Shown: positions 15,408 to 24,346 of the stretch, piece after piece
How positions within the stretch are numbered: the stretch's first letter is position 1
Layout of the letters: the number at the start of each line of letters is the position of its first letter
Origin: Candidatus Halobonum tyrrellensis G22
GTDB lineage: Archaea > Halobacteriota > Halobacteria > Halobacteriales > Haloferacaceae
DNA length: 38,121 nucleotides
Direction: 5' to 3'
Assembly (NCBI RefSeq): GCF_000495475.1
Contig: NZ_ASGZ01000033.1
Location: 1 to 38,121, forward strand
Position numbers and translations under genes: made by a program
Notes under the pieces: generated by a model
Database searches by the model: none
What the model was told of the DNA's origin: nothing
The model's input: the letters and a program-made list of their open reading frames with translations, nothing else

Positions 15408-17132
15408 CTACCGTTCGCGGCGCGCGAGCAGCGCGGTCCCGACGAGCGCGACCAGCGCCGCGAGGGCGGAGAAGCCGGGTGCGGTCGTCGCCGTCTCGCC
15501 GTCGACCTCCGACTGGGCGTCCGCCGGCGGCGTCGCGTCGCCGGCGCTCGACGAGTCGTTCCCCCCGGTCGGGTCGGTCGCGTTCGGGGCGGCCGAGGAG
15601 CTGTCGCTGCCCGGCGCGCCCTCCGTCGCGTTCCCCGGCGCGCCGGCCCCGGGCGCGCCGGCGTCGAACCCGGTCGCGTTGGCGGGACCAGTGGCGTTCG
15701 CCGGTCCGGTCACGTTCGGCAGTCCGGTCGCGTTGGCGGGACCAGACGCGTTTGCGGGACCGCTCGCGTTGGTGTCGGCGTCGACGCCGACCGCGAGCGT
15801 CGAGAAGGCGGTGGTGTTCGCCTCGTACGTCCGCCCGCCCGTCCGTTCGGTGTCGAGACGGGTCCAGCCGCCGTCGGCCCGGTAGCGGTACAGCGCCACG
15901 TCGTCGGGCGTCGCGCCCGCGGGGAGCGGGGCGTCGACCCGGACCCGGACGGTGGCGCGGTCGAACCGCGCGTCGGAGACGCCGACGGCGCTCGTCGGGA
16001 CGTACGCGAGCGCGTCGCCCCCGTCGAGCGGCGGCCCGGCGGTGGTCGGCGTCGGCGTCCCGAACTCGACGCGGAAGTCGGCGGCGTCGAAGTCGAACGC
16101 GAAGCCGACCCGCTCGACGGTCACGCCGGCGCCCGAGACGCCGGGCAGGTTGGTGCCGAAGCGGGCCTGCCCCGGCACCGCCCGGACGAGCACCGTCGCC
16201 CCGTCGGTCGTCGCCACGGTCTCGTACTCCGCCGACCGGTCGAGGGGGTCGGCGTCGACGCCGCCGGCCGGCGAGGACCCGCCGCCAGTGGTCCCGGAAG
16301 AGCCGTCGGTTCCGGCAGTTCCGTCGGTCTCGTCGGTCCCGTCGGTCCCGTTCGGCCGTGTCTCGGCGTCGCTCCCGTCCGAGCCGTTCGGCTGGCGCAC
16401 GGCGGCGCCGCCGACCACCGTCCACGGGTCGCCGTCGTTGACCCGGAGCGCGGAGCCGTCCCGGAGCGTCTCGACGCCGCCGCCGAGCGCGTACGTCCGG
16501 TTCGCCCCCGCGGGGACGACGACCCGGCGGAGCGCCTGCCCGCCGAAGAGCGACCCGTGGTCGTTCCAGTGGACCACCGGTCCCGCGGCCGTCGACTCGT
16601 AGAGCGCGACGTCGTACGCCGCCGGCTCGGACGAGGGGTTCCGGAGCGTCGCCGTCAGCGTCGCGTTGCCCCGCTTGCCGACCGAGTCCGGGTCGAGCGC
16701 CGTCGAGACCAGGACGACCGACGACCGGACCTCGACGGTCGCCACGTCGGTCGCGAGCGCCGGGTCGCCCACGGGCGAGGCGTTCACGACCGCCGCCCGG
16801 AAGCGGTGGACGCCGCCGGCGAGCGCCCCCGCCTGGAGGGTCACGTCGACGGTCCCCGACCGGCCGCCGAGTTCGTAGTAGCGGTAGTGGTTCGGCCCGT
16901 ACACCCGGAGTTCGGTGTGCGTCAGATTCACCTCGGGAGCGAGTCGGTACCCCACCGTCAGCGTCGAGTTGCTCGTCCCGTCGACGGTCGCATCCGCCAT
17001 CGTGACCGCGGTTCCCTCGCCCGCGGGGACGGACGCGGTCCCCCCGGCGACGGTTCCGGCGCTCGCGGTGCCGGCGGCCGCGAGCAGGAGGGCGAACACG
17101 GCGACGACCGCACCGTGCGTGTTCAGTCGCAT
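15408..17132 (-). CDS. PGF-CTERM surface glycoprotein with PGF-pre-PGF domain
   Basis: A 574-residue secreted protein. A Sec signal peptide ([17 protein letters not shown]) leads into CARDB-like beta domains, seen in [19 protein letters not shown] and [20 protein letters not shown]. From about residue 310 comes a PGF-pre-PGF-type domain ([18 protein letters not shown] to [12 protein letters not shown]). A Ser/Thr/Asn/Gly-rich stalk follows, then the C-terminal signal [17 protein letters not shown] plus LLARRER. The PGF motif is the archaeosortase A recognition site, so the tail should be removed and a lipid attached. The ATG at 17132 is supported by a TATA box about 25 nt upstream; the 1125-residue read-through frame is spurious. 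The surface role (S-layer-associated or enzyme-like) is unknown. Confidence 0.93.
   Translation of the reverse strand: MRLNTHGAVVAVFALLLAAAGTASAGTVAGGTASVPAGEGTAVTMADATVDGTSNSTLTVGYRLAPEVNLTHTELRVYGPNHYRYYELGGRSGTVDVTLQAGALAGGVHRFRAAVVNASPVGDPALATDVATVEVRSSVVLVSTALDPDSVGKRGNATLTATLRNPSSEPAAYDVALYESTAAGPVVHWNDHGSLFGGQALRRVVVPAGANRTYALGGGVETLRDGSALRVNDGDPWTVVGGAAVRQPNGSDGSDAETRPNGTDGTDETDGTAGTDGSSGTTGGGSSPAGGVDADPLDRSAEYETVATTDGATVLVRAVPGQARFGTNLPGVSGAGVTVERVGFAFDFDAADFRVEFGTPTPTTAGPPLDGGDALAYVPTSAVGVSDARFDRATVRVRVDAPLPAGATPDDVALYRYRADGGWTRLDTERTGGRTYEANTTAFSTLAVGVDADTNASGPANASGPANATGLPNVTGPANATGPANATGFDAGAPGAGAPGNATEGAPGSDSSSAAPNATDPTGGNDSSSAGDATPPADAQSEVDGETATTAPGFSALAALVALVGTALLARRER
15669..15771. 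repeat. GPANAT stalk repeat in the PGF-CTERM gene
   Basis: DNA units related to GTTGGCGGGACCAG repeat here and code for [12 protein letters not shown] and LPNVT units. Six N-glycosylation sequons fall within about 35 residues. This is the membrane-proximal stalk of the protein. Confidence 0.75.
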
Positions 17133-17154
17133 CTGTCCGACGTGACACGACGAG

Positions 17155-17164
17155 CCGAATAAAC
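17155..17164 (-). promoter_or_regulatory. TATA box for the PGF-CTERM gene
   Basis: CCGAATAAAC on the plus strand gives GTTTATTCGG on the coding strand, 23-32 nt before the ATG at 17132. It fixes the start and implies a leaderless transcript. Confidence 0.55.
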
Positions 17165-17290
17165 GCTCCCTCCCGGCTATCAGGCGTTGTACTCGGACGT
17201 ACCCGCACTCCCGAACCTGGTGGCCGGTGGCCGAATCCGGGTCCCGCACACGGGTCCCGAACGCCGGGCGCCGGCCGCGCCGTCGGCGGT

Positions 17291-17851
17291 CTACCGGTCC
17301 ACGTCGACCGACTCGACGACGACGTCCTCGCGGGGCTGGTCGTCGGCGTCGGTGTCGACGTCGCCGATCTCGCGGATCACGTCCATCCCCTCGATCACCT
17401 TGCCGAAGACGGCGTGGCGGTCGTCGAGGTGGGGCTGGGCGCCGAGCGTGATGAAGAACTGCGAGCCGTTGGTGTCCGGTCCGGAGTTGGCCATCGAGAG
17501 GACCCCCTCCTCGTCGTGCCGGAGGTCGTCGTGGAACTCGTCGTCGAACTGGTAGCCGGGGCCGCCGCGGCCGGTCCCGGTGGGGTCGCCGCCCTGGATC
17601 ATGAAGTCGTCGATGATCCGGTGGAACGTGATCCCCTCGTACAGCGAGTCGCCCCGGATCTCGCCCGACTCGGGGTCCTCCCACGTCGTCGTGTCGCGGG
17701 CGGGGTCGTCGCTCGCCGCGGGGTCGTGTTCCGCGAGGTTGAGGAAGTTCTCGACCGTCCGCGGCGCGCGGTCGGCGTACAGTTCGACCGTGAACTCGCC
17801 GTGGTTCGTCTGGAACGTCACCGTCGGGTTGTCGCCGTTGCTCTCGCTCAT
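17291..17851 (-). CDS. Cyclophilin-type peptidyl-prolyl isomerase
   Basis: A 186-residue cytoplasmic cyclophilin that catalyses cis-trans isomerisation of prolyl bonds. Family motifs are complete: [20 protein letters not shown], the active site [19 protein letters not shown] with the catalytic Arg, and [37 protein letters not shown] ends the fold. An insertion of about 25 acidic residues after the first motif is common in haloarchaeal versions. The ATG at 17851 gives [11 protein letters not shown]; the upstream extension is not family-like. An AT-rich element (GAAAATACC, about 17874-17882) serves as TATA box. Confidence 0.96.
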   Translation of the reverse strand: MSESNGDNPTVTFQTNHGEFTVELYADRAPRTVENFLNLAEHDPAASDDPARDTTTWEDPESGEIRGDSLYEGITFHRIIDDFMIQGGDPTGTGRGGPGYQFDDEFHDDLRHDEEGVLSMANSGPDTNGSQFFITLGAQPHLDDRHAVFGKVIEGMDVIREIGDVDTDADDQPREDVVVESVDVDR

Positions 17852-18053
17852 CGTCCGGGATGCGGGCGGCGCGCGAAAATACCTGCCGCTTCGGCCGCTC
17901 CGACCGGGCACCGCAGTCGGGGCGGCGGGCCACTGCTCGGGCGGCACACCCGCGGAACGAGCGACGCGCCCGCCGCTCGGGTGCCCGCCCGCGGACCCGA
18001 CGGGCGGGAGCGGAGCGGGTAGCTACAAGCCCCTCGCCGCCGACTCCCCGCGT

Positions 18054-19022
18054 ATGGCCGACCACGACAGCGAACGCGTCACGCTCGCGCGCCTCCCGTC
18101 GGGCGTCGCCGTCGAGACGACCGTCCACACCTACGGCTCTGGCGACCCCGTCGTGTACGCGCAGGCGGCCCAGCACGGCCGCGAGATCAACGGGACGGCG
18201 GTACTCCGACGGCTCCACGACTACCTGCTCGACGCCGACCTCGACGGCACGTTCGTCGCCGTCCCCGTCGCGGACCCGCTGACGTTCGACACCGTCTCGT
18301 ACACCACGCCGGAGGCGTATGACTCCGTGAACAACAACATGAACCGCTGTTGGCCGGGCGACCCCGACGGCAGCGTCCACGAACGCATGGCGGCGGCGCT
18401 GTGGGAGTACGTCGGCGACGCCGACTACATCGTCGACCTCCACACCGGGAGCCGCGACATGCTGACCCACTCGGTGTACCTCCAGGGCGACGACGACTGC
18501 CGCCGGCTGGCGGAGGCGTTCGGCACCCGCCTCCTCCTCGCCGAGGCCGCGGGCGACGACGCCGACGTGGAGTGGGAGGAGCGGAACTTCGGGGGGAAGC
18601 TCCGGGTCGCCGCCACCCGCGAGGGCATCCCCGCCATCACGCCCGAACTCGCGCACAACAAGGAACTCGTCTCCGACGCCATCGGCACGGGCGTCGAGGG
18701 GACGAAGAACGTCCTCCGCGAGACGGGCGTCCTCGACGACGGCGTCGACGTGCCCGAGTGGACCGGGGTGCGCGCGCGCAACCACCTCGGTCGGGTGAAG
18801 GCGACCGACGCGGGACTGTTCAGCGCGGCGGGGGGACTCGCCGTGGGCAACAGCGTCGAGGAGGGGGAGACGGTGGGCGAACTGTTCGACCCGACGACGT
18901 ACGAGACGCTCCAGACCGCGACCGCCGACCGGGCGGGCGTCGTCTACTCGGTCACCCGGGAGGCGACCGTGACCGCGGGCGAGACGCTCGTCGGCGTGGC
19001 GATGCGGCTCGACGACGAGTAG
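18054..19022 (+). CDS. Succinylglutamate desuccinylase/aspartoacylase-family hydrolase
   Basis: A 322-residue zinc hydrolase of the M14-like AstE/AspA family, which removes acyl groups from N-acyl amino acids. Zinc ligands H41 and E44 lie in AQHGREINGTA. Substrate-binding residues are in SVNNNMNRCWPGD, and the third ligand His is in YIVDLHTGSRD (about residue 130). A catalytic Glu is likely in AITPELAHNKE. The C-terminal domain is a small barrel (GVRARNHLGRVKATDAGLFS). The start at ATG 18054 gives a sensible N-terminus (MADHDSERVTLARL). The specific substrate cannot be assigned. An M20 amidohydrolase close by (19689) also acts on N-acyl compounds, but the two genes are not co-directional. Confidence 0.92.
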   Translation: MADHDSERVTLARLPSGVAVETTVHTYGSGDPVVYAQAAQHGREINGTAVLRRLHDYLLDADLDGTFVAVPVADPLTFDTVSYTTPEAYDSVNNNMNRCWPGDPDGSVHERMAAALWEYVGDADYIVDLHTGSRDMLTHSVYLQGDDDCRRLAEAFGTRLLLAEAAGDDADVEWEERNFGGKLRVAATREGIPAITPELAHNKELVSDAIGTGVEGTKNVLRETGVLDDGVDVPEWTGVRARNHLGRVKATDAGLFSAAGGLAVGNSVEEGETVGELFDPTTYETLQTATADRAGVVYSVTREATVTAGETLVGVAMRLDDE

Positions 19023-19065
19023 CGCCGCGAGCCGTCCGGACGGCCCGGGTCGGAGAGTCGGGGCG

Positions 19066-19593
19066 TCAGACCCCGCGGGCGCCGACCGACGCCGCCTCGC
19101 GGTCGTCCCACGCCAGCAGTCCGACGGTGAAGGCGCCGGTCACCAGCCCGACGCCGACCATGTAGACCAGAAATCCGAGGTACCAGTCGACGCCGAGCAG
19201 GCCCGGCGCCCACCCGATGAGCGTCCCGAACGACGCGCCCGCGGCCTGCGACACCAGCGAGACGACGAGCGCCGCCATCCAGCCGCCGAGGAGGAGCCGG
19301 CACACCGCCCGCCAGCCGCGGCCGGTGACCGCCCGGGCGACCCACCCGCCGACGCCGACCGGGACGTAGAGGAACGCCACCCCGACGAGCACGGGCATCC
19401 GGGCGACGGCGGCACCGAACCCGCCGACCGCGCCGACCGCCGTGAACCCGCCGACGAGCAGCAGCGTCGCCGGCAGCGCGCGCTCGTAGCCCACGCGCCG
19501 ACCCAGCACGTACGTCGACAGCGACAGCAGGACGACCGCGGCGCTGGCCGCGAGGAAGAACAGGCCGTACGTCGCCGCCGGTCCGAGAGACAC
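19066..19593 (-). CDS. Six-helix membrane protein, unrecognised
   Basis: About 175 residues, almost entirely hydrophobic, with five to six predicted helices. Segments include TYGLFFLAASAAVVLLSLST, LPATLLLVGGFTAVGAVGGF, MPVLVGVAFLYVPVGVGG, LLLGGWMAALVVSLVSQAAG, and YLGFLVYMVGVGLVTGAFTV. Charged loops are short. The GTG at 19593 (MSLGPAATYG) is the likely start; the much longer frame reading through the M20 gene is an artefact. It is downstream of the M20 peptidase gene on the same strand. No transporter motif is visible. Confidence 0.78.
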   Translation of the reverse strand: MSLGPAATYGLFFLAASAAVVLLSLSTYVLGRRVGYERALPATLLLVGGFTAVGAVGGFGAAVARMPVLVGVAFLYVPVGVGGWVARAVTGRGWRAVCRLLLGGWMAALVVSLVSQAAGASFGTLIGWAPGLLGVDWYLGFLVYMVGVGLVTGAFTVGLLAWDDREAASVGARGV

Positions 19594-19688
19594 GCGTGCG
19601 GGTGGCGCGGACGGGCTGATAAGGGTACGCCACGAACTATCACGGGCGAGAATCCGGGCGGGGCACCGCCGGTCCGGGTGGCGTCGGC

Positions 19689-20972
19689 CTACAGCGACCG
19701 GACCGTCCCCGCGAGCACGCCGACGCCGATGTCGAGCGACGCCTCGTCGATGTCGAAGTACGCGGTGTGGTGGCCCGCGGGGTTCGACGCGCCCACGCCG
19801 ACGTACGTCGCGGTGCCGCCCGCCTCCTGCACCCGGCGGACGAGGTAGGAGGCGTCCTCGCTCCCGCCGAACGGCCGGTGGTCGACCACGTCGGTGACGC
19901 CGTCGACGCCGCCGGCGGCGTCCCGGACCGCGGCGACCATCTCGGGGTCGCACTCGAACGTGGTGGTCTTGCCGTACAGCGCGGTCTCCACCTCGCAGTC
20001 GTGCATGTCGGCCGCGGCGTCGAGCACCCGGTGGGCCGCGTCGAGCACGTACTCGTTCAACGCGGCCGTCTCGCCGCGCACCTCGACGCGCATCGTCGCC
20101 GCCTCGCTGATGACGTTCTGGGCGTTCGCCGACTCCACCATCCCGACGTTCACCCGGGTCGCGCCGTCGGCGTGCCGCGGGATCGCGTAGAGGTTCTGCA
20201 CCGCCGTCGCGAGCGCCTGCATCGCGTTCCGGCCGGCGTTGGGTTCGCCGCCCGCGTGGGCCGGCTCCCCCGAGAACGTCACGTCGAGTTTCGCGTTCGA
20301 CAGCGGCCGCTCGTAGCCCGCGACCACGGTTCCCGTCTCGGCGCCCAGCCCCAGGTGGACCGCAAGCAGGTGGTCGACGTCGTCGAGGTGGGCGGTCCGG
20401 CTCATCGGCAGGCCGCCGCGGCCCCCCTCCTCGGCGGGCTGGAAGAACAGCTTCAGCGTGCCGTCGAAGCCGCCGTTCGCGTCGAGTTCCCGCGCGACGC
20501 CCAGCCCGATGGCGGTGTGACCGTCGTGGCCGCAGGCGTGCATCTCGCCGGGGTGGGTCGAGCCGAACCCCTCGCGGGCGGGCCGGTGGTCGTCGTCGGT
20601 CGCCTCCTGGCGCGCGAGCGCGTCCACGTCGACCCGGAGGCCGACGACGGGACCGGAGCCGTCGCCGTACGCCTTCACGGCGACCAGCCCGGTCACGTCG
20701 CCCATCCGGTCGAGATAGTCCGTGGGTGCGCCCTCGCGTCTCGCGCGCGCTCTCGCGGCCGCGATGTCGTCGTCGCTCGGTACGCCCAGTCGCTCGTCGG
20801 CGGCGACCGCCTCCGAACCCAGGTGGAGGTCGAACCCGCGGTCGTCGAGTTCCGCGGCCACCAGCGCCGTGGTCCGGAACTCGGTCCACCCCTCCTCCGG
20901 GTGGCGGTGGAGGTCGCGCCGCACCGCCGTGAGGTCCTTCCCGCGCGTCGTCGCCTCGGCGTCGTCGTTCAC
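19689..20972 (-). CDS. M20-family amidohydrolase, AbgA-like
   Basis: A 427-residue zinc peptidase of the M20D type, closest in layout to p-aminobenzoyl-glutamate hydrolase subunit A. It opens with LRRDLHRHPE-like VRRDLHRHPEEGWTEFRTT. The specific insert around ERLGVPSDDDIAAARARAR is a feature I associate with AbgA. Metal motifs are GLRVDVDAL, MHACGHDGHTA and FQPAEEGGRGG; a dimerisation domain follows from about residue 220, with AHAGGEPNAGRNAM. The C-terminal metal His is in NPAGHHTAYFD. The product would be released glutamate from folate breakdown products, but related M20D enzymes cleave indole-acetyl or N-acyl amino acids, so the substrate is uncertain. Confidence 0.92.
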   Translation of the reverse strand: MNDDAEATTRGKDLTAVRRDLHRHPEEGWTEFRTTALVAAELDDRGFDLHLGSEAVAADERLGVPSDDDIAAARARARREGAPTDYLDRMGDVTGLVAVKAYGDGSGPVVGLRVDVDALARQEATDDDHRPAREGFGSTHPGEMHACGHDGHTAIGLGVARELDANGGFDGTLKLFFQPAEEGGRGGLPMSRTAHLDDVDHLLAVHLGLGAETGTVVAGYERPLSNAKLDVTFSGEPAHAGGEPNAGRNAMQALATAVQNLYAIPRHADGATRVNVGMVESANAQNVISEAATMRVEVRGETAALNEYVLDAAHRVLDAAADMHDCEVETALYGKTTTFECDPEMVAAVRDAAGGVDGVTDVVDHRPFGGSEDASYLVRRVQEAGGTATYVGVGASNPAGHHTAYFDIDEASLDIGVGVLAGTVRSL

Positions 20973-21050
20973 GGGCGGGGGTTCGGCCGACGCGGCATAA
21001 ACGGTCGTCAGCCGGCAGTCCGGGGGGTCGGAACGCCGGAGGCGCTCAGA

Positions 21051-22133
21051 TTAGAACGCCCGCAGGTCGTCGAGCACCGCGGCGGCGTCGCCGTCGTCGA
21101 TGCTGTTTCGGGCCATCTCCAGCCCCTCGTCGAGGTCCGCGGCGTCCTCGCGGGCGTAGATGCGGAACGCGGCGTTGAGCGCCACCGCGTCGTACCAGTG
21201 GTCGGTCCGGTCGCCCGCGAGCACCTCCTCGGTCACCCGCGCGGAGTCTTCGGCCACGTCGTCGACTTCGAGGTCCGCCTCCTCGAACCCCATCCCGTAC
21301 TCGGCTGTCTCGATCTCGAAGTCGTCGAACTGGTCGCCCTCGCTGCCGCCCTCGCCCGAACTCCACTCCGCGACTTTCGTGTAGCCGGGGCGGATGTCGT
21401 CGTACCCCTCCATCCCCTGGAACATGATCACCCGGTCGAGGTCGTGAAACTCGCTGTCGACGAACGTGTCGACCACCTTCTTCGCGAACGCGAGGTGGTA
21501 GAACGAGCCGAGGTGGGTCGACGCTCCCGCGGGGTTGGCGAGCGTCTCGACCGTGTTGACGAACGTCCGCACGCCCATCATCTCGCGGCGCTCGTGCAAC
21601 TCCTCGACGTCGGGGTTGAACGCGGGCTGGTAGTAGAAGCCGAACCCGGTGTCGTCGGTCATCGCCGCCGACTCGCCGGGCGAGAGGTCGGTCCGCACGT
21701 CGAGTTCGTCGAGGACGTGTTTGTACGCGTCCTGCTTTTGGGTCGGGACGCGGTCGCCCGAGTGGGTCACGACCGGCGTGCCGGCGCCCGCGGCGGCGAC
21801 GCCCGCGGCGACGCCGAGGACGGCCGTCTCGCCCTTGCCGTCGTAGTTCGCCCCGCAGTCGACCGGGTCGGCGTCGGGTTCGGCGTACTCGACGCGCGAA
21901 CACATCTCGTCGACGTACGCCGCGAGTTCCTCGGGGATGTTTCGCTTCCAGCGGTTCGCCAGCCAGAACGCGCCGAGCGTGGTGCGGTCGGGTTCGCCCG
22001 CGAAGATACGGCGCATCGCCTCGGTCGCCTGCTCGCGCGTCATGTCGTCGGCCGACTTCGGGCCGGAGCCACAGACCTCCGTCATCAGCCGCTTGAGGGG
22101 CCACTCGCCGAACTCCTCGGTCGCTTGTGCCAT
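21051..22133 (-). CDS. TrpD-like (anthranilate phosphoribosyltransferase family) protein
   Basis: A 360-residue glycosyltransferase-3-family protein. The N-terminal helical domain reads WPLKRLMTEVCGSG and AMRRIFAGEPDRTTLGAFW. The phosphoribosyl domain has VDCGANYDGKGETAVLGVAA, where true TrpD has a GTGGD loop, and VTHSGDRVPTQKQDAYK. It therefore looks like a TrpD paralogue (TrpD2/YbiB-like) rather than the tryptophan enzyme. Haloarchaeal versions are often annotated simply as anthranilate phosphoribosyltransferase. No other trp gene is nearby. The ATG at 22133 (MAQATEEFGEWPLKR) is followed by the conserved domain at once. It diverges from the siroheme decarboxylase gene. Confidence 0.85.
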   Translation of the reverse strand: MAQATEEFGEWPLKRLMTEVCGSGPKSADDMTREQATEAMRRIFAGEPDRTTLGAFWLANRWKRNIPEELAAYVDEMCSRVEYAEPDADPVDCGANYDGKGETAVLGVAAGVAAAGAGTPVVTHSGDRVPTQKQDAYKHVLDELDVRTDLSPGESAAMTDDTGFGFYYQPAFNPDVEELHERREMMGVRTFVNTVETLANPAGASTHLGSFYHLAFAKKVVDTFVDSEFHDLDRVIMFQGMEGYDDIRPGYTKVAEWSSGEGGSEGDQFDDFEIETAEYGMGFEEADLEVDDVAEDSARVTEEVLAGDRTDHWYDAVALNAAFRIYAREDAADLDEGLEMARNSIDDGDAAAVLDDLRAF

Positions 22134-22277
22134 GTGTGCGCCTTGGACTCTCCGCGCAAAAGCGTCCCGCTCGCCGAGTGGACGACCAAAAGCCCGGCGG
22201 TGGCTACGGCTAACTCGCGTTCCCAGCCGACGGGACGGTCCGAAAGCGGTAGGTAGCGTCGGCGCCAACCCCCGTCG

Positions 22278-23390
22278 ATGAGCCTGCCGGAGGGGGACGA
22301 CTGGCGGGAGGGACTGGACGCGGTCGACGCCCGCCTCGTCGACGAGTACCAGAGCGGGTTCCCGGTGGTCGAACGGCCGTTCGAAGCCGTCGGCGCCGAC
22401 CTCGGCGTCTCGGAGGCGGAGGCGGTCGACCGGGTGCGCGCGCTGCGGGAGGCGGGCGTGTTCCGGCGGTTCGGCGCGGTGCTCAACCCGCCGGTCGTCG
22501 GGTCGTCGACGCTCGCGGCGCTGTCCGTCCCCGACGACCGGTTCGACGAGGTGGCGGCGGTCGTCAACGGCTACCGCCAGGTCAACCACAACTACCGCCG
22601 CGACCACGAGTGGAACATGTGGTTCGTCGTCACCGCGAGCACGCGCGAACGGCGCGACGCCATCCTCGCGGACGTCGAGGCGCGGACCGGCTGTGCCGTG
22701 TTGAACCTCCCGATGCTCACCGACTACTACATCGATCTGGAGTTCCCCGTGTTCAACGCCGACGCGTTCGCCCGCGAGTCGTTGGAGTCGACCGACGCCT
22801 CCGCGACCCGCATCTCCGAGGACGCCGCGGGCGACCTCTCGGACCTGGAGGCGCGTCTCCTCTTGGAGATCCAGGGCGGCTTCCCGCTGTCGGCGACGCC
22901 GTACCGCGACGTCGCCGACGCGGTTGGCGCGGACGTCGACGACGTACTCGCGGCGGTCGAGCGCCTGCGCGCGGACGGCTGTATCAAGCGCGTCGGCTGC
23001 GTCGTCAACCACGTGGTCACGGGCTTTTCGAACAACTGCATGGTCGTCTGGGACGTCCCCGACGACCGGCTTGACGAACTCGGCGAGCGGGTGGGCGAAC
23101 TCCCGTACGTCACGCTGTGTTACCACCGCCCGCGCCGGCCCGAGCAGGGCTGGCCGTACGACCTGTTCACGATGATCCACGGCCGGGAGGCGGAGGCGGT
23201 CGACGCCAAGATAGACGAACTCGCGGCCGACCACCTCCCGTTCGACCACGAGCGCCTCTACTCGACGGGGACGCTGAAACAGACCGGCGCGCGCTACGAC
23301 GACCTGGTGGGGGCGCCCGTCGACGGCGCGGGCGAGGCGGGCGAGGCGGACGACGCGGCGGGGGCGGGCGGCGTCGACGCCGACGACTGA
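22278..23390 (+). CDS. ahbAB: Fused siroheme decarboxylase AhbAB
   Basis: A 370-residue protein with two Lrp/AsnC-like halves, AhbA-like (about 1-170) and AhbB-like (about 185-350). In the alternative haem pathway AhbA/AhbB decarboxylate siroheme to didecarboxysiroheme. Diagnostic His/Arg motifs are HNYRRDHEWNMWFVV near residue 104 and CYHRPRRPEQGWPYDLF near residue 281. Each half starts with a helix-turn-helix-like region (FEAVGADLGVSEAEAVDRVR; YRDVADAVGADVDDVLAAVE) that in this family no longer serves DNA binding. The C-terminal 25 residues are a Gly/Ala/Asp tail. Fusion of the two subunits is seen in other haloarchaea as I recall. A ferredoxin gene follows 106 nt later on the same strand and could supply electrons to later radical-SAM steps (inference). 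Confidence 0.9.
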   Translation: MSLPEGDDWREGLDAVDARLVDEYQSGFPVVERPFEAVGADLGVSEAEAVDRVRALREAGVFRRFGAVLNPPVVGSSTLAALSVPDDRFDEVAAVVNGYRQVNHNYRRDHEWNMWFVVTASTRERRDAILADVEARTGCAVLNLPMLTDYYIDLEFPVFNADAFARESLESTDASATRISEDAAGDLSDLEARLLLEIQGGFPLSATPYRDVADAVGADVDDVLAAVERLRADGCIKRVGCVVNHVVTGFSNNCMVVWDVPDDRLDELGERVGELPYVTLCYHRPRRPEQGWPYDLFTMIHGREAEAVDAKIDELAADHLPFDHERLYSTGTLKQTGARYDDLVGAPVDGAGEAGEADDAAGAGGVDADD

Positions 23391-23496
23391 GCCGCGCTCC
23401 CGCGTCGCCTCCCGGCCCGCGGCGAGCGGCGCCCGGACCCGACCCGTCGACCCGGCCGACCGACAGGGGAAAGGTCGTCGGGTCGAAGGGGGAGGT

Positions 23497-23838
23497 ATGA
23501 GCGAGTTGGACGCCGAGGTCCAGACCGCGAGCGACTACGGCGGCGAGGGGCCGCCCGTCGAGGAGAAGCCGTACAAGATAATCTTCGAGGCGAACGCCTG
23601 CTTCGGCGCGGGCAAGTGCGCCGAGGTGGCGCACAACTGGGAGATGGACATCGCCTCCGGGATGGCGAAGCCGAAGTCGTACTACTTCGCCGAGGAGGAG
23701 TTGGCGGAGAACGTCCGCGCCGCCGAGGTGTGTCCCGCCAAGAAGGGCGACGGCTGCATCCACGTCGTCGACCGGCGGACCGACGAGGAACTCGCGCCCG
23801 ACCCGCACGGCGACGGGACGCTGAGCGTGGACTGGTAA
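23497..23838 (+). CDS. Single-cluster ferredoxin with insertion-restored 3' end
   Basis: A 113-residue low-potential electron carrier. Cysteines are C35 and C41 (CFGAGKC, a C-x5-C spacing that lacks the middle Cys of a classic 4Fe-4S site), C79 in VCPAKKG, and C87. This suggests a [3Fe-4S] or atypical [4Fe-4S] cluster. The N-terminal 25 residues are acidic. The last 17 codons plus TA of the stop lie in a 54-bp sequence repeated at 25599-25652, so the present 3' end was recreated by an insertion; the stop is now TAA where the orphan copy has TAG. The gene is preserved in frame and presumably functional. Confidence 0.9.
   Translation: MSELDAEVQTASDYGGEGPPVEEKPYKIIFEANACFGAGKCAEVAHNWEMDIASGMAKPKSYYFAEEELAENVRAAEVCPAKKGDGCIHVVDRRTDEELAPDPHGDGTLSVDW
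23784..23837 (+). repeat. Left copy of 54-bp direct repeat (attL-like)
   Basis: This copy spans the third base of codon 96 to the second base of the stop codon of the ferredoxin gene. It is identical over 54 bp to 25599-25652. Sequences diverge immediately on the right (ACTCGC here, GGCCGG at the other copy) and after one base on the left. Confidence 0.92.
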
Positions 23839-24318
23839 CTCGCAGAGGGACCGATAGCAGTCGGCCGTTCCACGCCGGCACCCCCAACGTGAAGCCGAGA
23901 ATCGATCATCTCACCGAGGAGATGGTGGTGCTCCGCTTCAGTGGCTACTGGAGAGACGAGAAGCGAGAGGCTCCGAATAGATGGCGAACCCACCCACGTA
24001 CCTACCATCCCACTTCCGGCACAACCCCGAGACACGCCGATTGATCTCCTCTGTAGTGTTAATTTCGAGGAGTCGTTGGAGCGTCTCGTCAATCGTTTCG
24101 CGCTGATCCAGTCGTACGTGACTGCTGATACCTTGAGGGCATTTCTGCCACCATTAAATCATCTATCAGTATCTCTTGTGGTTATATGTATTTATTATAA
24201 AATAGTTTAGTGTACGCAGGATATAAACCGAGCTGTTCGGATTGGGAGTTCGGACGAGAGTTCACCAACACAGGCTGACGCATCCCGAGTGGATCAAATA
24301 ATTGCGCAGGTGGTAATC
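23839..24318. other. AT-richer non-coding part of the insertion
   Basis: No convincing gene was found in these 480 bases. The right half (about 24130-24320) is markedly AT-rich (for example GTATTTATTATAAAATAG), unlike the rest of the window. Short open frames exist on both strands. On the minus strand a 65-codon stretch (about 24166 down to 23949) containing RETIDETLQRLLEINTTEEI has coding-like composition, but it has no start codon and is enclosed by stops. It may be a decayed gene, possibly what is left of the element's own recombination or regulatory gene. Confidence 0.45.
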
Positions 24319-24323
24319 TTATA
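24319..24323 (+). promoter_or_regulatory. TATA box of the putative toxin-antitoxin pair
   Basis: TCTTATACTCGC is centred about 26 nt before ATG 24347, so the regulator gene should be transcribed without a leader. Confidence 0.55.
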
Positions 24324-24346
24324 CTCGCAGGACGTATAGGGGCAGT

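Noticed and set aside
15408-18785. 1125-codon frame running through the PGF-CTERM gene, cyclophilin gene and beyond
   Set aside because: Only the part from 17132 on has a signal peptide and family features. The upstream part crosses a cyclophilin in another frame and the PGF-CTERM promoter.
19767-22256. 829-codon frame antisense to the M20 and TrpD-like genes
   Set aside because: It is an Arg/Val/His-rich mirror of two well-supported genes and has no domain of its own.
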